Assembly (NCBI RefSeq): GCF_007860175.1
Contig: NZ_SJPX01000005.1
Coordinates: 682,001-746,000 of the forward strand
Direction: 5' to 3'
DNA length: 64,000 nucleotides
Source of the DNA: Rubripirellula reticaptiva
Lineage (GTDB): Bacteria > Planctomycetota > Planctomycetia > Pirellulales > Pirellulaceae
A model generated the notes under the pieces. The model was not told where the DNA came from, did no database searches, and saw only the letters and a program-made list of their open reading frames with translations. Below are positions 44,867-54,807 of the stretch, piece by piece; the stretch's first letter is position 1, and each line of letters opens with the position of its first letter. Both the position numbers and the translations under genes were made by a program.

Positions 44867-46027
44867 TTGTCCAAACATTCCTTCCGCACTCGTGCGATCC
44901 ATGTCGGCAATGCGATCGATCCAGCAACCGGCGCAGTCGTGCCGCCAATCCACTTAGCCAGCACCTTCAAGCAACCCGGCGCGGGCGAGTGGGGCGAGTT
45001 TGACTACTCACGCAGTGGCAACCCGACCCGGACTCACCTGCAAACCACACTCGCGTCGCTCGACGGAGCCGCTGGTGCTTTGGCATTCTCGTCCGGCATG
45101 GCTGCGATTCACTGTGTCACGATGTTATTGTCCGCCGGTGATCATGTCGTGGCTGGTTCCGACATTTACGGCGGCGCGTATCGGTTGCTGCACAAAATTT
45201 GTAATCGCAGCGGCATCACGGTTTCGCTCGTCGACATGACCAACTTGCCCGCGATCGAAGCGGCGATCACTGACAAGACAAAATTGATTTGGGGCGAAAC
45301 GATTGGCAACCCGCGGATGACGATCGCCGACATGAAGGGCATCGCCAAGATTGCTCGCGCCAACGGTGTGATCTTCGGCGTCGACAATACGTTTGGCACC
45401 CCCGCTCTGCTGCGGCCGATCGAACACGGCGTCGACATCGTCATGCACTCGGCGACCAAGTACCTGGGTGGACACAGCGATTGCTTGGGCGGAACGCTTG
45501 CATCGGCGACCAAAGTACTTCACGACCAACTGTACTTCATCCAAAACGCGACCGGCGCGGTGCTGGATCCGCTGAGCTGTCACTTGGTAGCACGCGGATT
45601 GAAGACGTTGGACCTGCGCGTTCGCGAACAATCGGCGACGGCACTGAAGTTGGCGACGTGGCTGGAAGCACACCCGAACATTCGGTCCGTGCTGTATCCC
45701 GGTTTGGCGTCGCACCCCCAGCACGAATTGGCCGTCCAGACGCTCGACGGCGGATTCGGTGCGATGGTGACGTTTGAACTCGACGGATCGATCCAGCAAA
45801 CAGCGAAAGTTTGCGAATCAACCCAACTATTTCACTTAGCGGTCTCTTTAGGGGCCGTCGAGTCGCTGATCGAGCAACCGGCGACGATGTCACACGCCAG
45901 CTATGACGCCGCCGATCGAGCCCGCTTCGGAATTACCGATGGTTTGATAAGATTATCAGTTGGCTTGGAATCATTTGAAGATCTGAAAGACGATTTGGCA
46001 GGCGCGATCGCGTTGGCGATGCCCTAA
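44867..46027 (+). CDS. Cystathionine gamma-lyase/beta-lyase/gamma-synthase family PLP enzyme
   Basis: A TTG start at 44867 (MSKHSFRTRAIHVGN) gives 386 residues, the usual family length. Motifs: GAVVPPIHLASTF, FDYSRSGNPTRTHLQTTLASLDGA (classical YSRxxNPT), SSGMAAI, GETIGNPRM, DNTFGTP, and the PLP lysine in HSATKYLGGHSD. By motif it is closer to the classical bacterial cystathionine gamma-lyase/synthase than its upstream neighbour. The two together could cover both directions of transsulfuration, or one may be a homocysteine synthase. Confidence 0.88.
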   Translation: MSKHSFRTRAIHVGNAIDPATGAVVPPIHLASTFKQPGAGEWGEFDYSRSGNPTRTHLQTTLASLDGAAGALAFSSGMAAIHCVTMLLSAGDHVVAGSDIYGGAYRLLHKICNRSGITVSLVDMTNLPAIEAAITDKTKLIWGETIGNPRMTIADMKGIAKIARANGVIFGVDNTFGTPALLRPIEHGVDIVMHSATKYLGGHSDCLGGTLASATKVLHDQLYFIQNATGAVLDPLSCHLVARGLKTLDLRVREQSATALKLATWLEAHPNIRSVLYPGLASHPQHELAVQTLDGGFGAMVTFELDGSIQQTAKVCESTQLFHLAVSLGAVESLIEQPATMSHASYDAADRARFGITDGLIRLSVGLESFEDLKDDLAGAIALAMP

Positions 46028-46057
46028 CAAATGAGCGAAAAACAAGTCGGGATTTTG

Positions 46058-46160
46058 CTCTCCCTCCGGGAGAGTCGAGGCTGAGCGAGGAGAGGGTTTC
46101 CATGCTACCCTCCCCGGCCGCTACGGCGTCCGACCCTCCCGCAAGCGGGAGGGTGATTTT
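46058..46160. repeat. Hairpin-rich intergenic element, possible dispersed repeat
   Basis: It contains CTCTCCC-TCC-GGGAGAG (46058-46074), a GGCTGAGCGAGGAGAGGGT stretch, and ACCCTCCCGC-AA-GCGGGAGGGT (46133-46154). The pairing of the purine- and pyrimidine-rich blocks can fold the whole element. Elements of this look recur between genes in many bacterial genomes, but I cannot count copies beyond this window. Confidence 0.55.
46133..46160 (+). terminator. Rho-independent terminator after the second transsulfuration gene
   Basis: ACCCTCCCGC and GCGGGAGGGT pair perfectly (10 bases) around an AA loop, followed by GATTTT. It lies about 105 bases after the stop at 46027 and about 60 before the next start. 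Confidence 0.65.
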
Positions 46161-46219
46161 GAGCTTGTGAATGCCAATACGGTGGTGAATGATTACTACT
46201 TTCTACCTTAGGGAAATCC

Positions 46220-48661
46220 ATGACTGACGAAGATCCGCTCGGCAAGCGATACCTTCGTCAACTGAAGTTCGGCGCCGGCGTGCTGCTGTTGCTGGCGATC
46301 CCCGCCATCTTGCATTCTCACGCTGCGATCGAATCACTGTTCAACCGGCCAGCCGATTGGGTTCCGGATTCGTTGACCGAGAAGGCCGAATTCAACGACT
46401 TCCTGGCTCACTTCTCGGTCGCCGAAGTCGTGATGGTTGGATGGGAAGAGTCCGATTTGGATTCACCTTCGCTGGACACGGCTGCCGCGATCCTGAAACC
46501 GCTGTGCGAAGAAACCTTTGACGCCGAAACAGACGCCGACGCGTTGGCCGCGTTGCCACCAAAATCCGTCGAATGGATCAACAACGTTCGCGACGTCTGT
46601 GGCACCGATACTCCGTTGCACTGGGCGCACAGCGGTACCGAAACGTTGAACGCGCTGATCGAAGCGACCAGCTTGAAACGCGAGTCCGCAATTTCGCGTT
46701 TGCAGGGAACCCTAGTCGGGCCAGACGGGGCGCAAACGGCATTGGTTGTGTCGATCGCCGAGGAAGGTCTAGCGAAACGCCGCTTTTTGATTCCCGCGAT
46801 TCGAGAAATGGTGGCGGACTTGGTCGATTCTACGGCCGATCAAATTGCAGTCGTTGGCAGTCCCTTCGAAGGCGCGGTCGTTGACGCCGAAAGCATCCGA
46901 TCGATCCAGCGATTCTCGCCACCATCGGCCGTGATCGCCGCCATTTTATGTTTACTATGCTTGCGATCGATTCCGCTAACCACCGCGATCGTGGTCGTGG
47001 CGGTGATTGGCGAGGGACTCGTGTTAGCGGCGGTCTACTACACCGGCACGCCGATGAATGCGATTCTGATCGTGTTGCCGCCGCTCGTGTTCGTGTTGAC
47101 GGTTTCAGCCGGCATCCACCTTAGCAACTATTACCTGGACATCGTTCACGAGTTTCCTGGCGTATCGCGATCCGATGCCGCGCGGCGGGCGATGAAGGCA
47201 GGCGTGATGCCGTGCGCGTTGGCAACCGGCACGACCGTGGTGGGACTCAGTTCATTGTTGCTGGTTCGCTTGGAACCGGTTCGAGTCTTCGGCGGAGTCG
47301 CGTCGCTCGGCGTGACGTTGACGTTGGGATTGTTGATTCTGGTGTTGCCTGGCGCGATGGTTTTGACCAAGCCACGGCTATCAAAGGTCGACCAGAACCC
47401 AGACGATCGCAGCCCGATCCGCGTCGCAGCGTCAAACTGGATGCGACGCCGACTGGCCCGTCCGTGGCCTATCATTATCTGCTTCATGTTGGTGGCGGCG
47501 ACGTTGTCGATGGGATTGGGGCGGCTAGAGAGCAGCGTGAACGTGCCACGAATGTTCCTACCCGACAGCGACATTCGCAAACAATACAATTGGGTCGAAC
47601 AACACATCGGCCCCACGGTCAACGGCGAGTTGCTGCTGACGTTTCCGCTGATGACCGATGATGACGACCCGCTTGCCCGGTTGGGTGCTGTGGCTAGAGC
47701 CCATTCGGCGGTGCTGGATTTGGACATTGTCGGCGGTGCCTTGTCGGCAATGACGTTCGTGCCGCAGGTCTCCGGTCGTCGCAGCCTTTCCGCCACGGCA
47801 CAGCGCAGCGTCGTTCGCAAACTGATCCGCGATCCTGATTCATCGCTGGGTAAATTGGGATTCATCGCTCGCGATGGCGACCGCGAAATTTGGCGAATCA
47901 GCATCCGGATGCCGCAAACGGACAAGGACGATTTGAGTCAACAGATCGAGCGGATCGAGTCTGCGGTCGCTAACAAACTAGCCGAATCCGATCCGGCAAC
48001 CGCGCCAACCAAAGTGACGCTTACCGGCAGCATTGTGATTGTCCAAAAGTCGCAAGAGATCTTGCTGCGAGACTTGTTCAAGAGCTTCATGGCGGCGTTC
48101 GCGGTGATCGCCGTCGTGATGATGGCGATGTTGCGAAGCTTCATCGGGGGGCTGCTGGCGATGGTGCCGAACCTGTTCCCTACAATTGCGCTGTTCGGTG
48201 TGATGGGATTGATCCGGTTGCCGCTAGACATCGGATCGGTGATGTCGGCAAGTGTTGCGCTTGGCATCGCGGTCGACGACACGGTGCACCTGTTAAGCCG
48301 CTACGGTTCGCGCAGAGCACGAGGGATTGGCCAGATCCGTGCGTCGTTGGGTGCGTTATCTCAATGCGGCTGGGCAATGTTCCAAACGACCTTGGTGTGC
48401 GGCACTTCATTGATGGCGTACTGGTTTAGCGATTTCGTACCGACAAGCAATTTCGCATTGCTGATGTTCGGGCTGCTGACCACAGCACTGCTGGGGGTCG
48501 TGTTCTTGTTGCCAGCGATGTTGGCAAGTGTGCTGGGCCGATGGTTGGCTCATACGATTGGCGCGGACCCAACGGCCAGTGTTTATGCGGACGGTCCTTT
48601 GCCGGAATCTTCCCCCGATGATTTCCGCCGAGTGCCAACGCATCGGGAAAAAATCCGATAA
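46220..48661 (+). CDS. MMPL/RND-superfamily membrane transporter
   Basis: The 813-residue protein has the duplicated RND pattern: a first span (LKFGAGVLLLLAIPAILHSH), a large outer loop to about 235, a bundle of spans (AVIAAILCLLCLRSIPLTTAIVVVAVIGEGLVLAAV onward), a second outer loop (about 440-615), and a second bundle. The proton-relay-type acidic pair is seen in LGIAVDDTVHLLSRYGSRRA. Shorter than AcrB, it fits the MMPL/hopanoid or sterol-exporter type that moves lipids or hydrophobic molecules. It is a single gene with AGGGA before the ATG. Confidence 0.85.
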   Translation: MTDEDPLGKRYLRQLKFGAGVLLLLAIPAILHSHAAIESLFNRPADWVPDSLTEKAEFNDFLAHFSVAEVVMVGWEESDLDSPSLDTAAAILKPLCEETFDAETDADALAALPPKSVEWINNVRDVCGTDTPLHWAHSGTETLNALIEATSLKRESAISRLQGTLVGPDGAQTALVVSIAEEGLAKRRFLIPAIREMVADLVDSTADQIAVVGSPFEGAVVDAESIRSIQRFSPPSAVIAAILCLLCLRSIPLTTAIVVVAVIGEGLVLAAVYYTGTPMNAILIVLPPLVFVLTVSAGIHLSNYYLDIVHEFPGVSRSDAARRAMKAGVMPCALATGTTVVGLSSLLLVRLEPVRVFGGVASLGVTLTLGLLILVLPGAMVLTKPRLSKVDQNPDDRSPIRVAASNWMRRRLARPWPIIICFMLVAATLSMGLGRLESSVNVPRMFLPDSDIRKQYNWVEQHIGPTVNGELLLTFPLMTDDDDPLARLGAVARAHSAVLDLDIVGGALSAMTFVPQVSGRRSLSATAQRSVVRKLIRDPDSSLGKLGFIARDGDREIWRISIRMPQTDKDDLSQQIERIESAVANKLAESDPATAPTKVTLTGSIVIVQKSQEILLRDLFKSFMAAFAVIAVVMMAMLRSFIGGLLAMVPNLFPTIALFGVMGLIRLPLDIGSVMSASVALGIAVDDTVHLLSRYGSRRARGIGQIRASLGALSQCGWAMFQTTLVCGTSLMAYWFSDFVPTSNFALLMFGLLTTALLGVVFLLPAMLASVLGRWLAHTIGADPTASVYADGPLPESSPDDFRRVPTHREKIR

Positions 48662-48743
48662 TATCGTTTGACCGTAAGGTATATTTCGGCGTCGCCTGCG
48701 ACCCATTTTTTCGTTCAATCCTCACGACCCGACCTCGTTTGCC

Positions 48744-50909
48744 ATGGTTTTGCAACCGTCCGATCCGAAACCTGGCGCCAACGATTTTGGCCACAGCGGG
48801 TTGTTGGCTTCGATCTTGGGCAGCGCGTCTCTGCGGAAACAGCTCAGCGCGATGCCGTTTGACGAAAAAACAATTGAGCTATCCACGACCAATCTGAACG
48901 ATCTTTCGCATCCCGATTGGACGAGTACTTCTGGCAAAAATTTCCAGCACGAAACGATCGACGTTTCAATCGATCAAACGCTTGATACGGCACCGCCAGT
49001 CGACCTGGGATTCATTCCCAAACGCGTGATCGCGAACATCGGAACACCAAGCACCGAAAACACCGACTATCGCATTATCGGCAAACTAGGTGCCGGTGGA
49101 ACAGCCGTCGTATTCCAGGCTCACCAACGAGCGGTGGATCGCGAAGTCGCGGTCAAGATGCTGCACGAGGAACTATCGAGCAAGGCTGCATCACGCGAAC
49201 GCTTTCTAGCCGAAGCTCGCGTCATTGGCGGACTGGACCACCCCAACATCATCGCCCTTCACGAAGTCTACTCGGATGCATCGGGTGGGCTTTTCTATTC
49301 GATGAAGTGCATCGACGGAACAAGCTGGGACAAGCAGATTGCGGATCTATCGCATGAACAAAACATGGACACGTTGCTGCGTGTTGCCGACGGGATCCGA
49401 TATGCCCATTCGCGTGGTTTGATCCACCGCGACATCAAACCCGAAAACGTGATGCTGGGTCGGTTCGGCGAAGTCCTGTTGGCCGACTGGGGATTGGCGA
49501 TCAAGTACGGATCAAGCGACCAGGCATTGGTTGCAAATTCGTCGATCGGCGGCACGCCAGCCTACATGGCGCCCGAACTGGCATCGGCATCCGCAGGCGA
49601 AATCAATTTCCAAACTGACGTGTATTTGTTGGGCGCGATCCTTTTTCAAATTCAAACAGGGCGTCCGCCACACTATGGCGAAACGTTGTTGGAATGCCTG
49701 CGAGCAGCCGCCAGCAATGTGATCGAAACGACCGAGGTCGAAGGCGAGTTGATGGACATCGCGATGACCGCCATGGCCACCAAACAATCCGATCGGTATC
49801 CCGACGTCGATGCGTTCGTAGCAGCAATCAAAGATCAACGCCAACACGAACAGAGTGTTCGATTGGTGCGACGCGCCGTCCGTCAAGTCGCGCAGCCCAA
49901 GAATGCAGTTGATGTCATCGATCCCTACAAGGACTACGGAATCGCCGACGCACTGCTCGGTGAAGCAATCGAAACTTGGCCAGAAAACCCAAGGGCACAC
50001 GAAGTCCGAAAGCGACTGCAACTTGAATTTGCTCGGATCGCAACCGAGCGTGGCGATTTTGACTTGGCCACCAATATCTACGAAGCCGCTGGCGAATCAG
50101 AATCCGACGAAGCACTGATGGTGAAGTTTCACCGCATGCGACGCGACGCCAGCCAGCAAGCCGTGTCGCGTTACTCGGCGCTATTCACCCAGTCACCCGA
50201 CGCGGGTCTGTTGGTCCAGATGTCGACGGGAAAGATCGTCGAAGCAAACTTGGCGTTCGGACGCTTGCTCGGGTACAAGGCCGACCAAGTGGTTGGTGTC
50301 TCCATCGGGGAACTGAATCTTTGGGTCTGCCCCAAGCGACGAACGTTGATGATTGACCGAGTCAAACAGCACGGCAGCGTTGATGATTTCGAGGCCCAGT
50401 TTTATCATACCGATGGCCGAATCATCGACGTCTTGTTTGGTGCACGGGTGTTGGAGGTCGAGGGCGAGCAGATGTTGCTGTCGACGCTACGTGATATTTC
50501 GCTGCGAAAAATCGCCGAAAATGAACTCAAACGAAGCCGAGCCAGACTGCGCGACTTGCAAGGGATGGCAGGGCTGGCGACATGGTCGTACGACGTCATC
50601 ACCGGAAAAGTAACGTGGAATACCGAAGCGTTTGAACTCGCCGGACGGTCGCGAGAAGAAGGCACGCCAACGCAAGCCGAATACTTCGAAATGATTCACC
50701 CGGAAGACCGCGGGCGGCTACGAATGGCGCTTGATATGGCGATCGATTCGGGCGCGGCATACGAGTTATCCGTACGCCAGAAATCGATGGGCGGCGAATT
50801 TCGATACGTCGTCGTTCGGGGACAACCGATCTTGGACGACGACGGAAAAACGGTCGAAGTCTACGGTGTCGTACTCGAGCGACCGCAACGAAGCGTTGAA
50901 CGCGATTGA
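48744..50909 (+). CDS. Soluble Ser/Thr protein kinase with two C-terminal PAS domains
   Basis: The 721-residue protein has a kinase domain from about 108 to 375: G-loop LGAGGTAVVFQ, VAVK lysine at 138, HRDIKPEN (catalytic Asp230), and GGTPAYMAPE. The metal-binding DFG motif is DWG (248-250). A helical TPR-like linker follows (about 385-460; AIETWPENPRAHEVRKRLQLEFARIA). PAS domains lie at about 470-590 (SALFTQSPDAGLLVQMSTGKIVEANLAFGRLLGY) and 605-715 (LATWSYDVITGKVTWNTEAFELAGRS, ending FRYVVVRGQPILDDDGKTVEVYGV). No membrane span is visible, so it senses something in the cytoplasm. Confidence 0.9.
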   Translation: MVLQPSDPKPGANDFGHSGLLASILGSASLRKQLSAMPFDEKTIELSTTNLNDLSHPDWTSTSGKNFQHETIDVSIDQTLDTAPPVDLGFIPKRVIANIGTPSTENTDYRIIGKLGAGGTAVVFQAHQRAVDREVAVKMLHEELSSKAASRERFLAEARVIGGLDHPNIIALHEVYSDASGGLFYSMKCIDGTSWDKQIADLSHEQNMDTLLRVADGIRYAHSRGLIHRDIKPENVMLGRFGEVLLADWGLAIKYGSSDQALVANSSIGGTPAYMAPELASASAGEINFQTDVYLLGAILFQIQTGRPPHYGETLLECLRAAASNVIETTEVEGELMDIAMTAMATKQSDRYPDVDAFVAAIKDQRQHEQSVRLVRRAVRQVAQPKNAVDVIDPYKDYGIADALLGEAIETWPENPRAHEVRKRLQLEFARIATERGDFDLATNIYEAAGESESDEALMVKFHRMRRDASQQAVSRYSALFTQSPDAGLLVQMSTGKIVEANLAFGRLLGYKADQVVGVSIGELNLWVCPKRRTLMIDRVKQHGSVDDFEAQFYHTDGRIIDVLFGARVLEVEGEQMLLSTLRDISLRKIAENELKRSRARLRDLQGMAGLATWSYDVITGKVTWNTEAFELAGRSREEGTPTQAEYFEMIHPEDRGRLRMALDMAIDSGAAYELSVRQKSMGGEFRYVVVRGQPILDDDGKTVEVYGVVLERPQRSVERD

Positions 50910-50926
50910 TCGCGTGATTCCGATCC

Positions 50927-52108
50927 TTACTTCACTGCCAACATTCGTTCCAGCGCGATCAGACTCCACTTGGTCGTTTCGTCATCGACCTTAATCTCGT
51001 TGACGATCGCTCCATCACGCAAGTTTTCGAGCGTCCAACACAAGTGCGGCAAGTCGATTCGATACATCGTCGCGCACATGCAAAGCACTGGGCTTAGGAA
51101 GTGAATTTCCTGTTCAGGGTGCTCTGCCTTCAAACGGTTTACCAAGTGCAGTTCCGTGCCGATCGCCCACTTAGTCCCGGCCGGTGCACTGCGAACAGTC
51201 TCGATGATTTTGCCGGTGCTGCCTGAAACGTCGGCCAAGTCGTTGACCTCGCGTGGGCATTCGGGGTGTACCAAAATTTGGATGCCCGGGTGCTGCTTGC
51301 GAAATCCGTGGACATGTTCGGCGCGGAACATTTGGTGAACGCTGCAGTGACCCTTCCACAAAATCACTTTGCTGTTCTGAATCTGCTCGTCCGAGTTGCC
51401 GCCCATTTCAAGGGCGTACGGATCCCACACCGGCATTTGCTCTTCGGTAATATCCATCTTCAGCGCCGTGTTGCGGCCGAGGTGTTGATCGGGAAAGAAG
51501 AAGACTCGCTCGCCGCGTTCAAACGCCCAATCCAAAACCGCCGCCGCGTTGCTGCTGGTGCAAACGATGCCGCCATGACGGCCACAGAACGCTTTCAGGC
51601 TAGCGGCACTGTTGATGTAAGTCACCGGAATGACTTTCTCGGTGTCGATGATTTCCGACATGTCCGCCCAAGCCGCTTCGACCTGCGCGATCCCAGCCAT
51701 GTCGGCCATCGAGCAACCGGCTGCCATATCGGGCAGGATCACCGTCACTTTCGATCCGTCGCGTTCAGCAACCTTCTCGGGCCGGTTGGCCAGAATGTCA
51801 GCGGTTTCGGCCATGAAGTGCACGCCACAGAACACGATCGTACGGCAGGCCTTACTCGCCGCAGCCATTTCTGAAAGCTTGTAGGAATCGCCGCGAAGGT
51901 CCGTCTGCGCAACCACTTCGTCCTGTTGATAGTGATGCCCAAGGATCAACAACGAATCACCAAGACTTTCGCGAACCGCCGAAATCCGAGCATTCAGCTC
52001 GTCCGAACTCAGCGTTTTATAAGGTGCAAGCTCATGCACCATGGCGGGGTTCTTGTTCAGCGTGACTAGGTTGTCGGTGGTCAACGTCGTATTCCTTCGA
52101 TCGAGCAA
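50927..52108 (-). CDS. nadA: Quinolinate synthase
   Basis: The 393-residue protein makes quinolinate from iminoaspartate and dihydroxyacetone phosphate in NAD biosynthesis. ILGHHYQQDEV, GDSYKLSEMAA, IVFCGVHFMAETA (first cluster cysteine), YINSAASLKAFCGRHGG, CTSSNA, HPECPREV (second) and LSPVLCMCATMYR (third) are the family signature. The three cysteines bind the [4Fe-4S] cluster. The start is uncertain among in-frame methionines (52108 or 52042). It converges on the kinase gene with 17 bases between stops. Confidence 0.95.
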   Translation of the reverse strand: MLDRRNTTLTTDNLVTLNKNPAMVHELAPYKTLSSDELNARISAVRESLGDSLLILGHHYQQDEVVAQTDLRGDSYKLSEMAAASKACRTIVFCGVHFMAETADILANRPEKVAERDGSKVTVILPDMAAGCSMADMAGIAQVEAAWADMSEIIDTEKVIPVTYINSAASLKAFCGRHGGIVCTSSNAAAVLDWAFERGERVFFFPDQHLGRNTALKMDITEEQMPVWDPYALEMGGNSDEQIQNSKVILWKGHCSVHQMFRAEHVHGFRKQHPGIQILVHPECPREVNDLADVSGSTGKIIETVRSAPAGTKWAIGTELHLVNRLKAEHPEQEIHFLSPVLCMCATMYRIDLPHLCWTLENLRDGAIVNEIKVDDETTKWSLIALERMLAVK

Positions 52109-52192
52109 AAAGCGTCAGTCGGAATTATAGCCAGCAGTGTACAACCCCCGCGACCGCCCCAATTTTGGTGACACGAGTGTCGCAATTGCGAT

Positions 52193-53932
52193 CTAACCGC
52201 CCGCGAATCCGGCCAGGTGCTTTTCAACAGGCTGCAGTTCGTCGGGGTTGATCAATCGGCCAATCTGGTTTCGATAAAAGTCTTGCGTCACGTTTTGACA
52301 CAAACGGTCGTAGTGGCGAAACAACTCGCGAGCCGGGCGTTCGACTGTCCAAATCCCCGGCGCCTCGCACTTCGCCGCCGCAGCAATGCGCGAAGCATCG
52401 CTGGGATGCGAATCTAGCAGTCCGGTCCGCTCCTCGTCGATGTCGGCCAGGATCTTCGCTCGCGAAGATTGCGGAATCTGACGTTCAAGCATTTGAATCA
52501 TTTTCGGAATATCGTCAATCATCACCGCTTTATTGATCAACCCACTCAAACCGATCATCGCCGCGTGTTGGGCATGGCCAAGCGTTCGCATAGAACGTGT
52601 CGTCGACGCAAACGTTTCGCTGCCACTGACAAAAGTCTCGTATCGATCCGCATCAAACTCCATTTGACGCAGCAAGAAACAACTGCCCATGTGCGCCACC
52701 ATCATGAACACCCACATCACGCCACGCACGATCGATACGCCAACGCGAGCGATGAGCCAAACTAGGCCCAACACGCTTTCGCTGTCTTCGATGGCGTCGT
52801 CGAGCGTCTCGTCGATCCCGTCACGCTGATAGACAACTCGCGAAAACCAGCCGTTGATCGAACGAATCAGATAGCTTGCCCGCATCCCGGCACCCTGCGA
52901 AAAGTGTCCAAATTCGTGTGCAAGGACGCCGGCGAATTCTCGGGTATTCAAACTGGCCACCAAAGGTACGCCGATCGTAAGCACTAAGTCGTTCGAAAAC
53001 AAACTTCGCAAACCTCGGCCGTACGAGGCCGATGCGTTGACGTCGCTGTCGACATCAATGCGTGACGGCTTCGGCGCACCGGTGACATCACAGATATGAT
53101 CGACCAGTTCGAACAGCAACGGCTCGCCTTCGCGGTTGATCGAACGGCTTCGCACATCGCCGCCTTTGATTACAGTCATGAGCAGCGGCTTGATCATGAA
53201 AATAATCACCGTCACGCCCGCCACAATCGGTGCGATGTAAATTGCGACAGCAAAGATCGCAACGCGCCCGCGAGGCATTCGCTGGAACAGCGTCGGCAAC
53301 CAATCAAACGTGTAAACATACATACCGTAGATGCTGGCGAAGATTAGTCCGACATAGGCCATCGGCAACATCATCATGAAGACTGCGTTGATCGACAGAC
53401 CGATGCGATACCCAAGCCCAACACTTTGCCTGGGGATTTTCCCCGACAGCTGTGACTTGATTGCTTTGGCAAGATCGACTCGAGGCTGTTGACGCACCGG
53501 ATGTGCCGACGTCTTTAGGCCAGCCAATCGGCGTTCCCTAGGCGACGGCACAAACGGGGCCGCGGTCATCGCCGGGATCTCAACGCCGAACAAATTGTCC
53601 GACGTCTGCGGCGATTCAGGATGCGGTTTCGAAGATGCGTTAATCATTTTCGCAACCGGCAACTCTTGACCATCGCGAATACTTTCACCAACTGCGTCCG
53701 ATAACGTGACAGGCGAAGCAGATATTCGTTGCTGTTGCTGGTTCGCAGGATCCGCTAGTGGCGAATTACGCGATGGCTGGGTCGGCTGAGTGGGTTGCGG
53801 CTGCAGACTTGCTTGGGGAATCCGCAACTTCGCGTCGCACTTCGGGCACGCTACAATTTTCCCGCGCGCCGTCTGGCGAATTTTCAGTCGCTGCTTACAG
53901 GCAGTGCAAGCGATTTGAAACGTGTCACCCAT
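52193..53932 (-). CDS. Membrane M48-family metalloprotease with N-terminal zinc ribbon
   Basis: The start at 53932 (MGDTFQIACTACKQ) is chosen because it places a zinc ribbon (CTAC...CPKC) at the very N-terminus. A Pro/Gln-rich linker follows. Hydrophobic segments come next (SINAVFMMMLPMAYVGLIFASIYGMYVY, VAIFAVAIYIAPIVAGVTVIIFMIK). The protease domain has RIDVDSDVNASASYG and the HExxH motif in VLAHEFGHFSQGAGMR, with the third ligand probably in ScFLLRQMEFDADRYE. M48 enzymes cleave membrane or misfolded proteins (HtpX-like). It is a single gene, divergent from the NTF2-like gene. Confidence 0.87.
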   Translation of the reverse strand: MGDTFQIACTACKQRLKIRQTARGKIVACPKCDAKLRIPQASLQPQPTQPTQPSRNSPLADPANQQQQRISASPVTLSDAVGESIRDGQELPVAKMINASSKPHPESPQTSDNLFGVEIPAMTAAPFVPSPRERRLAGLKTSAHPVRQQPRVDLAKAIKSQLSGKIPRQSVGLGYRIGLSINAVFMMMLPMAYVGLIFASIYGMYVYTFDWLPTLFQRMPRGRVAIFAVAIYIAPIVAGVTVIIFMIKPLLMTVIKGGDVRSRSINREGEPLLFELVDHICDVTGAPKPSRIDVDSDVNASASYGRGLRSLFSNDLVLTIGVPLVASLNTREFAGVLAHEFGHFSQGAGMRASYLIRSINGWFSRVVYQRDGIDETLDDAIEDSESVLGLVWLIARVGVSIVRGVMWVFMMVAHMGSCFLLRQMEFDADRYETFVSGSETFASTTRSMRTLGHAQHAAMIGLSGLINKAVMIDDIPKMIQMLERQIPQSSRAKILADIDEERTGLLDSHPSDASRIAAAAKCEAPGIWTVERPARELFRHYDRLCQNVTQDFYRNQIGRLINPDELQPVEKHLAGFAGG

Positions 53933-54227
53933 CAAAGACCCACTCGTCAACATGTTGGTTCCGTGGAAAGCTGCGTTTTACTATATCCGACCAGCGCAGC
54001 GGCGTTGGCAACTTCGGGCCCACAAATTTCCTACACCAACTTACCGTCGTGGAACCAAGGGGCACCCTGACTCGAGCGACGATTCCGACGTTCAACTTTC
54101 TATGACTAGCTGGAATGCGTAATGAGCGTTTTTACCGTCTTCGCTTAGGCAAAGCCCAGCAATCGATTAGACTGCCGACCAACGACTGCGTATTCCAGCA
54201 ACTTCCCGGCCTAGAGAGAGAGAACCA

Positions 54228-54674
54228 ATGCAGCCGGACGAAGAACCATTGAGTCCAAGAGAGTTGATCTATCGAGCTTTCCTATTCACATGGATCAAGA
54301 ACGGCTGGGAATCCCGCACCTCGGTCAGTGTCGCTGACTACTTTCATCCTGAGTGCGTGATCACCGGCATGGCACCTGTTGTTTTGGAAGGCGTGGACCA
54401 AGTTCAGGCGGCGTACCAATCCTTGCATGCGCGTGTGGATCATTGCCACGCCGAAGTGAACTTCATGCTAATCCGCGAGGAATCGTTCTCGCTGGTGATG
54501 GAATTGCAGGGTATCCATCGCGATACCGGCATGGACATCGTGATCGAGGTAGGCGTTCACGGACGCCTGAAAGACGATCTTGTCTTCCAGTGCCACAATG
54601 TCGTGGACTACACAAGCATGTATGCGAAGCTCGGCATTTTGGACGTCGAGAAATTGCGAGACGAACTCGGCTAG
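54228..54674 (+). CDS. NTF2/SnoaL-like fold protein
   Basis: The 148-residue protein has the helix-strand order of a cone-shaped NTF2-like fold: LIYRAFLFTWIKNGWESRTSVSVADYFHPECVITG, LEGVDQVQAAYQSLHARVDHCHAEVNFML, FSLVMELQGIHRDTGMDIVIEVGVHGRL, and VFQCHNVVDYTSMYAKLGI. AGAGAGAGAACC lies before the ATG. Members of this family are ketosteroid-isomerase-like enzymes, dehydratases or ligand-binding proteins; no catalytic assignment is possible here. Confidence 0.68.
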   Translation: MQPDEEPLSPRELIYRAFLFTWIKNGWESRTSVSVADYFHPECVITGMAPVVLEGVDQVQAAYQSLHARVDHCHAEVNFMLIREESFSLVMELQGIHRDTGMDIVIEVGVHGRLKDDLVFQCHNVVDYTSMYAKLGILDVEKLRDELG

Positions 54675-54807
54675 TCGAAACAAAGTTGCCTAACACATTT
54701 GCTATCCCCAAACCTTTGTTGCTCCCGTACGTGACTGGCATGCTTATCAAAACAAGCGAAGCACCTATGATGTCCGCTTTCCTCTTTTCTTCTACCAGAG
54801 GCCTGCG

